DNA of 64,000 nt from Vespula vulgaris. Lineage: Eukaryota; Arthropoda; Insecta; Hymenoptera; Vespidae. Position numbers and translations under genes: made by a program. Each line of letters opens with the position of its first letter. Positions within the stretch are counted from its first letter, which is position 1. The DNA lies in contig NC_066602.1 of assembly GCF_905475345.1 (NCBI RefSeq), positions 434,001 to 498,000 on the forward strand, in the 5' to 3' direction. Positions 22,530-34,429 of this stretch are shown one piece after another. Below the pieces are notes generated by a model, which had not been told where the DNA came from, did not search any database, and saw only the letters and a list, made by a program, of their open reading frames with translations.

Positions 22530-22645
22530 TCCTTCGGCACGCTTGGATGGGCCAGTTCAGGTGGACGGGAACGTGTGGCGCGGTCCTGTGATCATACCTC
22601 TCGTGCCTGATTTTGAAAACATGAAAGGTATTTTTTCATAAGTCT
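22530..22645 (-). repeat. GC-rich conserved element, copy 7 (minus)
   Basis: GGTGGACGGGAACGTG and GGCGCGGTCCTGTG boxes, followed by the conserved AAAGGTATTTTTTCA. Confidence 0.5.
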
Positions 22646-23570
22646 TTCCCTTATCAAACCAATGACAGAATCAGACAATTGGATGAGACGATTGTATAAT
22701 TCAATTATCTATTTAAATGCATCATTTAATCACTCGGCTACATCTTTTCATAGCTATGGACGCGACATTGATTTAATTATTCCGTTCGAACGAGTACATC
22801 TTCTTTGAAATTAGCTCCCTATTGGAGAAGTGAAAACAATGATCCAATAATCCCTCCAGTTATCTAATACTTCGTATGTTATATTCCAAACTAATCAATT
22901 CCTAGGAAAAAATTTTATTTGTTAATTTTTATTTGAGAATTGGCTGTTTCTATTACGTATAAACAAGCACAGCGAGGATTTTATTATATTTCTAGTAAGA
23001 AAATATTTGTAGTTTCCAAATGTACTATCCCTAATATTTTTTTCTGAATAAGCGTTTATTGAATGTAACGCTATTATAACATTTCCCCCGACATAGGAGA
23101 GATCTATTATATTTCTTTGTAGCCATCGTTATTCGATCAACCGATTAACATCGCACAAGGCATAATTCATAAATATTGTGGGGAGATCCTCCATGAGAAT
23201 GATTATCATTTCGTTTAAATACAATATTCTGAATTTTACTTTCTTGTTAATGTCGACATCCCGTCCGAAAAAATAAGTAAATATGAATAAATCAATATAA
23301 ACAAAAATTTTCCTCTCGGAAAGAAGGTAAACACAATTCGATTTTTACAAAATGGAACGATCGAAAAGATATGAATATGGAGAATGAATAACAGTGGTAG
23401 GAAAGGAGAAAGAGGGATCAAAAGGAGAAAAGAAAGATATAGACGAAAAGAAAATTCCATTTTACGATAATATCGATCCAAAGTTACTGCTAATATTGTG
23501 AAGAGGTAAACGAAGGCGCTACCCTCGTGAATATATGTAAAAGAGGAAGTGGAACCATACAGCGCATGAG
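22646..23570 (-). repeat. Spacer M, minus arm (unit 2), to fold T3
   Basis: Inverted M is near 23,240-23,350. Minus-strand frames of 81 and 76 codons here (23,236-23,481 and 23,519-23,749) are hydrophobic and AT-driven, and I do not support them as genes. Confidence 0.5.
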
Positions 23571-23639
23571 CGAGTCAATTTGGGTGGAATTCCGACACAT
23601 CCACGGAAGTTGAATAAATCGTTCATTCTTTTTCGAGTC

Positions 23640-23756
23640 GTCCTAGAAGCACGTTCATGGGGCCTTTTGAAAATGGACGGTCCGGAGTAATATAAAAGCG
23701 CCTCTTCAGTCGCGATAATGGAAACCATCTGCAACATTTTAAGCAACACGCTCTCG
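23640..23756 (+). promoter_or_regulatory. Promoter P and exon 1, unit 3
   Basis: TATAAAAG is at 23,691. Exon 1, 23,718-23,756 (M-E-T-I-C-N-I-L-S-N-T-L-S), ends at GTTAGT. The HSE-like palindrome is degraded to TTCatGGGgcCTTttGAA. Confidence 0.45.
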
Positions 23757-24317
23757 GTTAGTAAAATCTTATTTGAATTTTATATATTTACAGTTTAATA
23801 TTAACGCATTCTCCTGTATTTTATACAATTTTTTGTTCAATTCTACTGTTTTATATATAGTATATTTTCTAATATATCATAGAATGTTGTATAGCTCTTT
23901 ATTATTATTTTACACTGTATATTACATCGCGCAATTTGTCTCGGATATATTATTGTATAATATTAAACAGAGAAAATAGTATAATTGGGGTTATTTGTCC
24001 GAAAATTTAGTGAAATATTTAGTCAATATGAATATCCCTTGGAATGGTTATATTTGACAATCTCCTTTTTGAATTAACGGCTTGTTACAGAACTGTTTTT
24101 CGATGAATGAATCGTAATGCATTATTAAGAACTAATTGTTTTCTGACATATAGTCCTGCAGGTCGTAATTTTTAACGAAGGGACATAGAACTGTTTTCAC
24201 TAGTAGTATCATTACATTCTGTTTAAAATCAGCTCATATATTTTTTCTTTTATTTACTATGCAAAAAAGGGTAGAAATGATATAAAGTGTTAAACTTATA
24301 TTCCCTTCTGTTTCCAG

Positions 24318-24476
24318 AATAATTTTACATGCGGTGTTACTACACAGTTTGCGAGAAGTTGATATTGCATATACACATTTCGAGAAGAGTCCAGCGCAAA
24401 ATTCAAAGAACCAAAAAAAAAATAATAGCGGGAACTATATACATCAATTCCTGGCAATTTGCTGTAAGCAATTTTA
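24318..24476 (+). pseudogene. Gene P exon 2, unit 3 copy
   Basis: Follows TTTCCAG. A 2-base loss relative to unit 2 shifts the frame, giving TGA at 24,360-24,362. The donor-like site is TGCT|GTAAGC. Confidence 0.35.
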
Positions 24477-24593
24477 TATCTTCTTGATTAGTGACAAGTA
24501 ATAATTGTATAATAACTTTTGTGAAAATTCTGCCTTTAATTTCTCAATTGATCGTATTATATTCTTATTGATTTGGAGACAATGACCACACAG

Positions 24594-25044
24594 TTTGGCT
24601 TCCTATATCGTGTTGCATACATTAGAAATCTGTAACACTTCTAATCCTAATGATGCATACGTCGGTGTATTATTAATGAAACTTTGTGAAATATTTGCAA
24701 TAATGTAAAAACACATTTGAATGTTAACACTTATCAGTCTCCTATTTTAATTAACTAGGTTTATTATAAAAGGGTATTTCATTTGATCGATAGTGATATG
24801 ATATTACGGGTGAAAAGTTATCACGAATCTCACACTCTAATATTCTTCATAGTAATAAAATGCTTAATTACGTATATTCATGGAAAGAGATACTATTATT
24901 TTGGCTGGTTCAGTACATTTTTTACTGTTATCTTCGAGAAACACTTGAATAATATTTTTTCTTATATACACGTACGTGAACTTAATTTTCTTCATTCTTT
25001 GCAGGCGACAGCAACAGAACTTCGATGTTTACTCGTCGGAGTAG
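24594..25044 (+). CDS. Gene P 3' exons (unit 3), partial
   Basis: The first exon, 24,594-24,704, runs from CACAG to AAT|GTAAAA. The last exon, 25,005-25,044, follows TTTGCAG and ends in TAG. The split ATG codon joins them in phase: D-A-Y-V-G-V-L-L-M-K-L-C-E-I-F-A-I-M, then R-Q-Q-Q-N-F-D-V-Y-S-S-E. The alignment with gene Q residues from D-A-Y to V-Y-E-S-S is gapless across the splice, which supports this frame over the longer frame to 25,148. The connection to exon 2 is out of phase, so the gene as a whole is probably broken. I do not recognise the family. Confidence 0.3.
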
Positions 25045-25496
25045 AAAGGATGACTGATCCGGTAACTGTCCAAATGAATAATTTTACGACATTACAAATA
25101 GCGAGCGACCACCATTTCACGATTTATGTCCATCGGAAAATAAATTAAAAATATTTGTTGCTTCGTAAATGTCCCGTGGGGCGTTCAACGGAATGTACTC
25201 TTGCTAAAACAGTGGTTTATTTAACTTCTCGTACATCTATTTCGTTCAAATGAATTTAAAATTACCGAAAGTGTTAAGTTTGAAGTATTCGCCTGTGGAA
25301 AGTGAGGGCAATCATCAGATTCATTCAAAGGTTCGTTTTTGTTGATATTACACGTAGCTACGCATCACAGATGCAACCACTCTGAGATTGAAATTAGAAA
25401 TTATTGAAATTTTAGATTAATATTATTTTATCTTTCTCGCGCGTTACGATCTTCGTAATGTTCGTAATGTTCAAATGAATTTGTGTATATGCTTGT

Positions 25497-25499
<3 letters not shown>

Positions 25500-25560
<61 letters not shown>
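25500..25560. repeat. (AT)n microsatellite, unit 3
   Basis: An ATAC-rich lead-in is followed by about 25 AT units. It sits at the same position as the TATG repeat of unit 2. Confidence 0.95.
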
Positions 25561-25563
<3 letters not shown>

Positions 25564-26410
25564 CTGTCTGCCATCTGGAAAGAATAATGAAAGTTTCATT
25601 CATTGACGCAGTAAATATAAGGAAAAATTTTATTTAATTTTATCGCCAAGCTAACTAAACAATATGTAATGAACTAACAAAGGTCTAAGTGCAAATTGTT
25701 TTATCTCCCTGTATTAATAATTACTTCTTACAGGACTGGCTGTATAAAAGCAATTCGCTGAATTATGAATTGAAATTGATAAATGGAGATAAAAAAAATT
25801 AAAATAGGGTTTACCTTATCGAGAGTATGTTGTTTCAAATGATATAGATGATATAGTCCATTATCGTGCCTGGGGGGGTGCTTATATATAGTTCCATTTT
25901 CTGGAGTTCCCAAGAACCTGCATGGATGACTACGAAACTTAGGATCAACAGCTTGTATTCCTCTTTAACGAATACAATAAATTCAATGATGAAATAAAAT
26001 TTTTTTACCATTCATTTTGGTCCCCACAATTTTGCAGATATTAACGAGATGTTATTTCTTCCGAGGTATTCTCATCACAATGTTCCCAATAATCATTGAT
26101 AGATACTATCTCAAGGTTGAAACTTCTTTTTAGTTTTATCCTCCTATTTTACATTGAATTCCGCTTATCGGTCATTCTCTATACCTCTCTCCCTCTTGAT
26201 TGTTTTAATTTGTAAGCATCGAGTTTGGTTTATCTACTTTCCAAGGAGGACCTTATGTTTGAGGTTCATATTTATTCATATTTATATAATTTTCGTGAAG
26301 AGAACGTCGACATTATCAAGAAAAGAAGACTTCCAAAATTGTATTCAAAAGAAAAGATTATCTCAAAAAATATCTCAAGGCTATTTTCTTGTCAAAGTAA
26401 GGAAAGAGAT
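25561..26410 (+). repeat. Spacers N and M, plus arm (unit 3)
   Basis: The G7 run is at about 25,871-25,877. The M frames at 26,154-26,444 and 26,225-26,458 are open in several units but in overlapping alternative frames. No gene is supported. Confidence 0.5.
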
Positions 26411-26414
26411 ATAC

Positions 26415-26510
26415 GTATGCACGCCCACAAAACCGCACACGTAATCCCGCCCACATGAACTAGCGCGCATGAGCGAGCTCAAGAGCATTGGTACATGGAG
26501 GGGGGTAATA
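26415..26510 (+). repeat. GC-rich conserved element, copy 8 (plus)
   Basis: CGCACACGTAATCCCGCCCA and AGCGCGCATGAGCGAGC; nearly the same as 755-850. Confidence 0.55.
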
Positions 26511-27540
26511 AAAATTCGTTTACCATAAAGGTATTTGACGAATCTTTTGGAAGAATGTCATGTGTACATGCTTTTTCATTAAATCCCAATCGAAATGTAT
26601 TTGCGATAGGCAATAATTCGTCCATATACCTACATTTCTGAAAAACGTTCTTTATATGTTATTTTTAAGTACATGACGTGAATATTCCGACAAATAATTT
26701 ATCAAATATTCCGACAAACATTGAACCAAACACTTCGTCTCTTTGTAATTATGATGATTAATTAAACTGACGTTATAACGATGCACGGTGTGGTAAACGT
26801 TCTCTGAATATATATCGCATAATTTAAAAGCGTTTCCGGGCTAACACTATTATCCCGAAAAATGGTGAATCTTTTGATCGTACATGGAGATTTAATCATT
26901 TTCAATGTTAAACCAGTACCAATGTTAGTCTGAGTACCATTTCAATTCCAGTTCAATCCAGATTCCCTTTGCAACGGCAAACAGTTGTTCGGTAAATCTC
27001 TTCCACCACACTCCCTTATATTCTGCAGCTAAAGCCACTTATCTTTGGAAACATTCAATAACATATATTCCATCTCCTCGTACCACCATTCGTATGATGC
27101 TTTGTAAAACAATGGCATATTTATCTCGCAAGGTTCGTCGGCACTTCCATTATAAACATTTGGTCTTTTTCTTCCACTACTTCCTTGTCCATTTCGATTA
27201 CATGATGTAGACTGTATGGAATATTACGAAAAAATCTCTCCAGCAATATTCTCTGCTCAAAATTAACCCTTATTGATATATATTTTTAATAACAAGCACA
27301 GGAAAAGAATTATTTGACAATTTCCAAATTCCTTTATTTAAGTAAGAATATCTTGTTAAATTAGTAAAAAGTAGGGAGAAAAGGGAACGAAAGAAGAGTA
27401 TAAAGTAAGAAGGATAATGATACATCCAATTAATAGGGATCGATAAAGAAATTCATTTCCTCACAGTTTATGACCTTTTCTCTTCTTTCGAACATATAAT
27501 AGGAAATATTGATTATTTTATTTGAAACGTAATAACCCTT
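26511..27540. other. Plus-arm spacer with MTTN relic (unit 3)
   Basis: The MTTN relic (minus strand) is at about 26,900-27,060. A local tandem duplication of AATATTCCGACAAA is at 26,681-26,722. I see no gene. Confidence 0.45.
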
Positions 27541-27812
27541 TGCAGAGGGCGTACTCTTTGCCGCCATGTTAAGCAACCATAGCAACGAGGGGGTGATGAA
27601 TACGGTCTGGCTGAGGACGGCGAAAATGCTTTACGGCATTCCTTCGGTTGTTGCCGAACTAGTAATATGTGAGCAAGTGACGTTCAATGAATATTCCCTA
27701 CGTCTATATGTTATACGTTCCAAAGGGTAGTTTTACAAGCGGTTCAGGCGGTGGAAACAATTTCTTCGTTCTCACTACTCTCTTGCTTATGTTATCAATA
27801 TAAGGTGAATTT
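27541..27812 (+). promoter_or_regulatory. Promoter S, plus orientation (unit 3)
   Basis: The X-box-like GCAACCATAGCAAC is at 27,573-27,586. The first CRE is mutated (TTACGGCAT), the second reads TGACGTT, and the TATA box is weakened to TATATGT. The leader with GGTTCAGGCGGTGGAAAC is unchanged. Confidence 0.4.
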
Positions 27813-28129
27813 ATCAGTAATCATTAATATGTGATTTATTATAAAATTTCTATTATATATTATGGAAATGAAATTGATTTTCGTGATCAATACCATCATT
27901 ATTATTATTTGTTGCTTTTCGGTGAAGGTATTTCATATTTCTTAAAGGCGCGTAATTAGGTTTATCTTTGTTACCTACACAATTGGATGAGCAATTGAAT
28001 GTCTATCATGAGTCTTAACTTATCTAGGAATTCTTAACTATTTAAGAGATATAACAGACAAAACGAGGGTGAAAGCAGTTCCAATAGCCTGGAAATATGG
28101 CAAAGGAGTCCTATTGACTTACATTTGAA

Positions 28130-28560
28130 TTTAATTCCAAAGAGTATAAACGAAATTCAACTACGCTCATCGTGGTAATGATATATTCGACATCCGAAGT
28201 GCAACACATTTACATCGGTACTTCCTGTTCTTCCGACCATAAGTTCTACATGGATAGTACAAATGCTGCGTTTACAGAAAGGTAAGATGTTTTAGAGATA
28301 AGATTTATGTTTTATTGTAAAATGTAACGTGGAATATGAAATCTCTATCATAGGTATATTTTATAATAATTTATTGAATTTTTACATAGATTTTTTGAAG
28401 TCCACTAAAGTATTTCCATTCATAAGTGAATTCAATTCAAATCATCCATGTGATATAAACCCAAATTGGCGTGAAAAGCACCTAATTCTTCGGTGTATGG
28501 AAACAACATGACGCCATTACTAGCGCATTCTTATAGTAACCATCACCTTTAATAACAGAC
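28130..28560 (+). pseudogene. Gene Q relic, plus arm (unit 3)
   Basis: Same deleted form as 2,930-3,343. The exon-like segment ends GAAAG|GTAAG at 28,281, and the terminal frame is shifted so that it ends early. Confidence 0.4.
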
Positions 28561-29405
28561 TTTAATAAACGAGGTATGAAAAGATCAGATATAACTAATT
28601 TGTCACATATCATTTCTAATTTTCTATATGAATTTCATCTTTTATAATAGAGCGCATCGGATTGAGAAATCGAAAGAGTGGTTCAAGAAGCAATTCGAAA
28701 ATCTAACCAAAGAAAGGACACTTAGCGATTCCTCATATATCAAGTTCTCTTAAATCTTCTTATATTGATGTATTGCAACATAATGATACTATACAGGTAG
28801 ATTTGATACTGAATAATCACTTTTTTACACGTTTGATTCATATCTTCATTTTTGGGAAGTAGATTGGAATTCAATTTTTACACACATGTGTTATAATCAA
28901 GATATCCGTAAATTCGGATCCTGTGCAATAATTATCAGTTGCTTTCGCCTTTAATTTGTTTCGTATATCTCCAAAAGAAGTCAAAGTTCGTAGTTTAGTT
29001 AAGACTTATCAGAGCTATTCGTTCATTTTAATTGTATAATTACCGATAAGTATTGTCAGATGATGCCATTTAAGTGCTACAGTAACATCTATACACAACA
29101 AAATAATAATTATGATGATATGAATCAAGAGAATCAGTTTCATTGCTCTAATTTAGGAATGTAACATTGCAATAATTCTGATGCAAACGGCAACTACTAA
29201 ATTTAAAGATTATTGATGGCGTAAAAGAATGACGAGTGAGAATGATGAGATTGTTTCTGCCGTTTCAATTGCTTGTAAAGATCTTCTTTCGGATGTATGA
29301 CGTATAGACACCAAGGGAATATTTCGCGTGCGGCACTCACTTGCGTATTACTGGTTCGAAAGCCACCGAAGGAATGACTTTCCCTGGCGAATTAATCTCA
29401 CATAA
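28561..29405 (-). repeat. Turn T1 and minus-arm promoter S (unit 3)
   Basis: The turn is near 28,700. Minus-strand promoter S is at about 29,220-29,400, with a TATA-like site degraded to CTATACGTC on the minus strand. Homologous to 3,550-4,205. Confidence 0.45.
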
Positions 29406-31080
29406 TCCCGTTAGAAGGCCAAGTTTCCCAGATTCTAATTCTCTAGCTAGGACGCACTGGAATAAAAATTTCCCCTCACCTATATCCATGTAGTTAAATT
29501 TATATATACTTTATATGTACACACGAAAATATCTCGTAAATCAGGGAATTTTCTAATGAACACTTTACAAAAGTTCGTCCCCGTTTTAATTGAGATTATC
29601 ACAGAAGACTATTATTACTTATTTTATAATTATTGGAATTAATTGTAAATTCATATACGAAATTTGTAATGTTTCTTTCATAAGTTCAAGATATATTTAA
29701 AAATAGTATTCTAATATTATTGGATATTAATGACATTTCAATTTTCGTACTATGTAATTTTTATCGTAAAATCTTCTGTCGTAAAAAAATTTTCTCATCA
29801 GAAATTTTATCTACTTTCATATTCCTTGAAAACTTTTTCTACCAATTTATCTACTTTTTTGTAAAAAAGTGCTCGAAGAGCATGTAAAAGATATGGAAGA
29901 TTTCGTTTTCTTAATAGCACAGTAATAAAAAACATGTATGTGGAGAAAATCTTTCGTCATATTTCTTTTTTTCCTGATATTATTTTCTTAGATAGATCCC
30001 TGGACTAATAAGTTAGAAAATCAGAACAGTAATATTGTTTTGGTGTATATCGTTTGGTGATGTCGAAGTATACAATTTGAGCCTTCCCCCGACTTGTTTT
30101 GAACCTGTCAATGATAGACGTAATTAAATTTTGAATGGAAATAGAGGAAAAGAGAAGCTTTTAGAAGAGTACTATGGTACGTTTAAGAATTTTAAACGAT
30201 ACCGTATTTTTCGATACTTTTAATCGAATAACACTCGAATGTTCTTCTCGTATTGATGAAATATTTTCATTTTTTTTTTCTTCCCTTTGACGTATTTTAT
30301 TTCAATGCGCTTTACGCGAAGCAATTAAAATTTCATATTACACGGCCGGGAAAGGTGTGGGTTGGGGGGAAATGAATATCTCAATCTCTTTTAATTGGAC
30401 GTGTTATTACAGTCCCTTTTTAACTACCATATAAATAAATTCATATTGCACAAATGCATATCGAAATAAACGCTTCTGCTTCATTTTAATTGATCGCTCC
30501 CTAGTAAGGATTAATATTTAATGAAAAGGCATTAATTATATTATTGACATTCTCTCATAATAAAAATATGTTGTGCACGCAAATATACACATTTCTGATT
30601 CCCATCAGAAAAACCGCGGCTAAAAATGTTATTAATGCAAAAAATATTTTTCTCCCAATTTCTTTACATTAATAAAAATGATATGACAGACAAATTGATC
30701 AGTATGAGAAGTAACTAATTGTATTTTAACATATTCAGTTTTATGTTATAGTTCATCGGCGGTAATGACGCTTTAAATTAATACAGATTGAGTTTAAAGA
30801 AAAGAAATAAAGAAATGTATATATAGACATATCTCATGCATGGAAAGTATACATCGAATCACACATTATAGGTCGAAAATATTGTACTATCTAAGTTTAT
30901 CAACGTCTTCCGAAACTTCTTATGCTTCCTGGAGATGCTATCAAGCAACGTGTTAGATTTAAAGGCCAAATATTTCGTTTCGAAAAATCGTCCATGTCTT
31001 TAACTTATCCGCAAAGATGCGTATGCTGTTCATTATGTGACTAAAATAAAGCAGGAAGAAGAAGAAAAAATTTATAGAGG
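29406..31080. other. Diverged minus-arm spacer (unit 3)
   Basis: Homologue of 4,287-6,680 with many substitutions and indels. It contains one arm of the T2 hairpin near 29,780-29,960. It lacks the MAKY relic, because the sequence jumps near 30,085. No gene is seen. Confidence 0.45.
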
Positions 31081-31082
31081 CA

Positions 31083-31319
31083 GTGACTACGAACATTGAC
31101 GAGATTAATTTAGCGCTGTTTTCGGACCTTTCATTCGAATGGTTATGTGAAGAGACTGAATATCCCGTTCTCAAAGGATCGAAGTGGGTTTTAGCTAGGG
31201 GATACAATCGATTGTGCTCGGAAGGATTTGTCGAAGGGCCGTCCGATGTTTCAAGCGGGACCTTGTTCAAAGGGGAATCGAAATGGAACGGAGGGAGATT
31301 TATATTGCAAAGGAATTAA
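31083..31319 (+). CDS. MTTN ORF, intact copy A (78 codons)
   Basis: Open from ATG (M-T-T-N-I-D-E-I-N) to TAA. It contains W-L-C-E-E-T-E-Y-P, K-G-S-K-W-V-L-A-R-G-Y-N-R-L and E-G-P-S-D-V motifs, with no membrane segment. Compared codon by codon with 35,209 I count nine amino-acid changes and three silent ones, so there is no sign of constraint. Copies at 6,680 and 50,899 have an early stop, and others are degenerate. It may be an exon or a chance frame. Not a family I recognise. Confidence 0.28.
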   Translation: MTTNIDEINLALFSDLSFEWLCEETEYPVLKGSKWVLARGYNRLCSEGFVEGPSDVSSGTLFKGESKWNGGRFILQRN

Positions 31320-31659
31320 AGCTGCTGCGACGATTAAAACATTCACCGTTTTTCGATATAATAGTGAAAACATATATTATGTGAAATACTTTGAAATCGG
31401 AACTGATATCAATTATACATAAAATATAAAGTCCACGTTTAGGTCACCCTAACATTGTTATTCAGTCGATTTAAATTCATAAATATTCATAATATTTAAT
31501 ATATGTTTTTCAGTGATATACGAAATAATTTGCTAGGTAAAGTGAATTCCTTTGTTAACGGTTATTGATCGGGATCTCACGATCTGCTCGTACGTAATTC
31601 TCTCGTACTTGTAGTCAAGCACCATCATATTAAACGATTTTTTATAACCACTCTGCGTA

Positions 31660-31750
31660 TACTAGCGCGCTTACGTTCGCCAGTTCAAGTGGGCGTAAAT
31701 GAGTGTCCGTGTCTGCGTAGCTCTGCATTATTTTGAAAACAAAATAGGTA
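31660..31750 (-). repeat. GC-rich conserved element, copy 9 (minus)
   Basis: AGCGCGCTTACGTTCGCCAG and GTGGGCGT boxes. Confidence 0.5.
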
Positions 31751-34400
31751 TTTTTTCATTAGTTTTCCTCTTATTCTATATAAACGAGTATATTTTTCGT
31801 GGATGATAATTGTTCCTTGTCACGTAGTAATTGTTTCACACGATCGAATCGACGGAGGAAATATAAAAATTTGCATAAAGTGTAATAAAAGGCGATGAAT
31901 GTGTACTACACTCTTTGCTATGCAGCTGTCTTCAATTACCGCAAATTTCTTGAATAAATTTAAATCCGGTAAAGAATAATGATGTTTTACTATCAAGGAG
32001 TAAAAAGGGTAGAAATGATGTAAGTGTTATTTCCTTTTATTCCCAGGATATAGGTCCCGATGCGATGTTACCACACATCGGGAAGAGTCGAGCACAGAAT
32101 TCAAGGAACCATTAAAGAGAAAATAGTAGCGTGTAAGGTTCAACGGAATTTACTATTGCTTAAACAGTGGTTTATTTAACTACTCGTACATGTATATAGT
32201 TTTAATAAATTTACAAATATCTGAAGTATTAAGTTTGAAGTATTCACCTTTATAAAAAGACGGCAATCGTCAAAGCCAGTCAAAAATTCGTTTTTCTTGA
32301 CATTACCCGCAGTGACGTAACTCAGATGCATTCACGCAGAGATCAAAATCACAAATTATTGAAATTTTAGCTTAAATTATCTTTAGTTCCTCTCGGCTTT
32401 CAGTATCCGCAACATTAAAGCGAATATACTATCGTTTCAATATTACGATCATGAAAACAATTCATCTGTCGATTATACATTATTTTTAAGGAGATAGGTT
32501 GAAATGCTATAATCGTTACTATAGTAATAATATTATTCGATTTATCGAAGAGCAAGGAGAATGATACAAATTCTTTTTTCGTTGAGTAGACGCATGAAAA
32601 GCACCGAATGATTTAAATTTCGATATTTTTCCGTATTTACCGGTCTTACTCGGTGCCCATTCGAACGTTAATTATCAGCAACACGGTGGCGTTTCGTCGC
32701 ACAAACGTCGTGTATATTATAACATATTGTATAATGGTATTTGATTTATAGGAATTTATATACATCGAGGAACAAATTTCTTGCAAAAGAAATCAAAAGT
32801 CTATTCCATATCATTTTCCACGATATCCACGATATGTTTTGAAGCAATTCAGGTAGACCATTTTGTGTTTATTCTTATTTTGTCATAAATTCAATTATTT
32901 TCATTTACTTATTTATTATATTACTTTTCCATAGTATTATTTACGAATGGATTGTTTGATTTTCTCGTAAATAATAAATTAAATAATAATAAATAATTTT
33001 TTTTTGAAACTAAATGAAATGCAAACATTTTTCAACGGTGGAGTTTACATTTATCTGTCTTGCAAAGATATATGAAACTATGAAATCGGTATCAGTTGGT
33101 TCATTTTACCGACAAACATCTCTTTACTTCTTTCTTAATGACATCATTTTTATTATTTCAATTTATTTGTCAAGTATCTCTTTAATACCATTTTCATTTA
33201 TCTGCTTAGAGATGTTCACTATATCAACGTGTAGACAAATGTGTGAATAAATGTATATATATATACATACATATATATATATATATATGTATTAGATTTT
33301 AGTATATAGTAAGATATATATGAATATGTACATAGATATAAATGTATGTATTTGTGTGTATATATATAGAATCCCTCTGCCGTGTTAAAGAGTAATCAAA
33401 ATTGCACCCATGAACGCATCAGGCCGAACGTATGACAAAAAATTTATTTATCCAAATTTCCGCGAAGCAAACTTTTAAAGTTCCGACGTTTATATTATCG
33501 AGGGTATGTTGTTTCAAACGATATAGATGATATAAAATTCATTACCCAGCCTAGTTGGTGGCTAATATATTATTCTGGGCTTTTCCCTTCTGTAACTCTA
33601 AGGAATATGATTAAATGACGATACAATAAACACATTGTACTTCCTTTTAAAGGATACAATAAATCCAAGAATTAAATCACAATTTGTCTTCCGTCTATCT
33701 TCTATCTCCTTTTTCATATATATTATTATTATTTTATATTATTATATTATTTTTATATTATTACTTTTATATATATTATTTCATGTATATTATACGTCTT
33801 ATTTCATATATATATTTTTCATAAATGGATGAGATATTATGTCACAATGTTGCAAATAATTTTAAATCGACACTACCTTAGATGGTAATTTTTTTTTTAT
33901 TTTATCCCTTATTATTTTCTACGAGATCTATGATTAGTTTTGAAGCAATTCTATCGTTTTCTTCCGGATTAATATTTATTTTTTCTAACGTGGCTTTATC
34001 AATGCTTTTCTGCAATTCTCTTTCCCTACTTATATCTTATATCACGAGACTTGTGCTTATTTGGACACTATCGTCTTCGTAATAAAAAAAAAAGGAATGG
34101 ATAAATAAATGAAATGGAGATAATTGCGTTTTACGAAATCACCGGAATGATACATAACAATAACATAATAATTTCCTGTTTTTTTGACAATTTAGTCAAG
34201 GGATCTATTTATACTACTCGAAGCATCAATATGAACTGATTGCAGCTTTGAAAATCTCTTTCATCAGAATTAGGATCGGTTGTTTTCTTCATCAAGTTTC
34301 ACTATGTATACAAGTTCTTCTTACAACCCTCCTTAAGCGGATCAGAGAAGGGCTCAGATTGTCGTGAAAGCACTTCCCATCTTCTCTTTCGTACAATCGA
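31751..34400. other. Relics of P exon 2, microsatellite and N (unit 3)
   Basis: The P exon-2 relic follows CCCAG at 32,043. An AT/ATAC microsatellite is at 33,245-33,300 with TG-rich remnants to 33,370. N is near 33,500-33,640. Very AT-rich sequence (TATTATT runs) spans 33,720-33,830. An inverted MAKY relic is at about 33,940-34,050. No gene is seen. Confidence 0.45.
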
Positions 34401-34429
34401 CTGATATTCTTTTCATATAACTTCGTAAT

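Larger units (their letters stand above)
11061..23570. repeat. Higher-order repeat unit 2 (internally deleted)
   Basis: Seen: promoter P to next promoter P spans 12,524 bp, against about 18.1-18.4 kb in units 3 and 4. The modules S plus, Q plus, S minus and the first MTTN minus are missing, and the sequence passes near 15,640 from plus-arm spacer to sequence matching 52,370 in unit 4. The right part, from 16,682, is nearly identical to unit 4 from 53,141. Confidence 0.8.
16682..27535. repeat. 10.85-kb block near-identical to 53,141-64,000
   Basis: Offset 36,465 over almost all the length. Differences noticed are a 5-base indel near 16,750, one base in an A run near 16,844, a substitution near 17,166 (GGAGG/GGGGG) and a T/G change at the end of the AT microsatellite (25,560/62,025). 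Just upstream of 16,682 the two copies differ every 10-20 bases. The right end is cut by the window. Confidence 0.92.
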
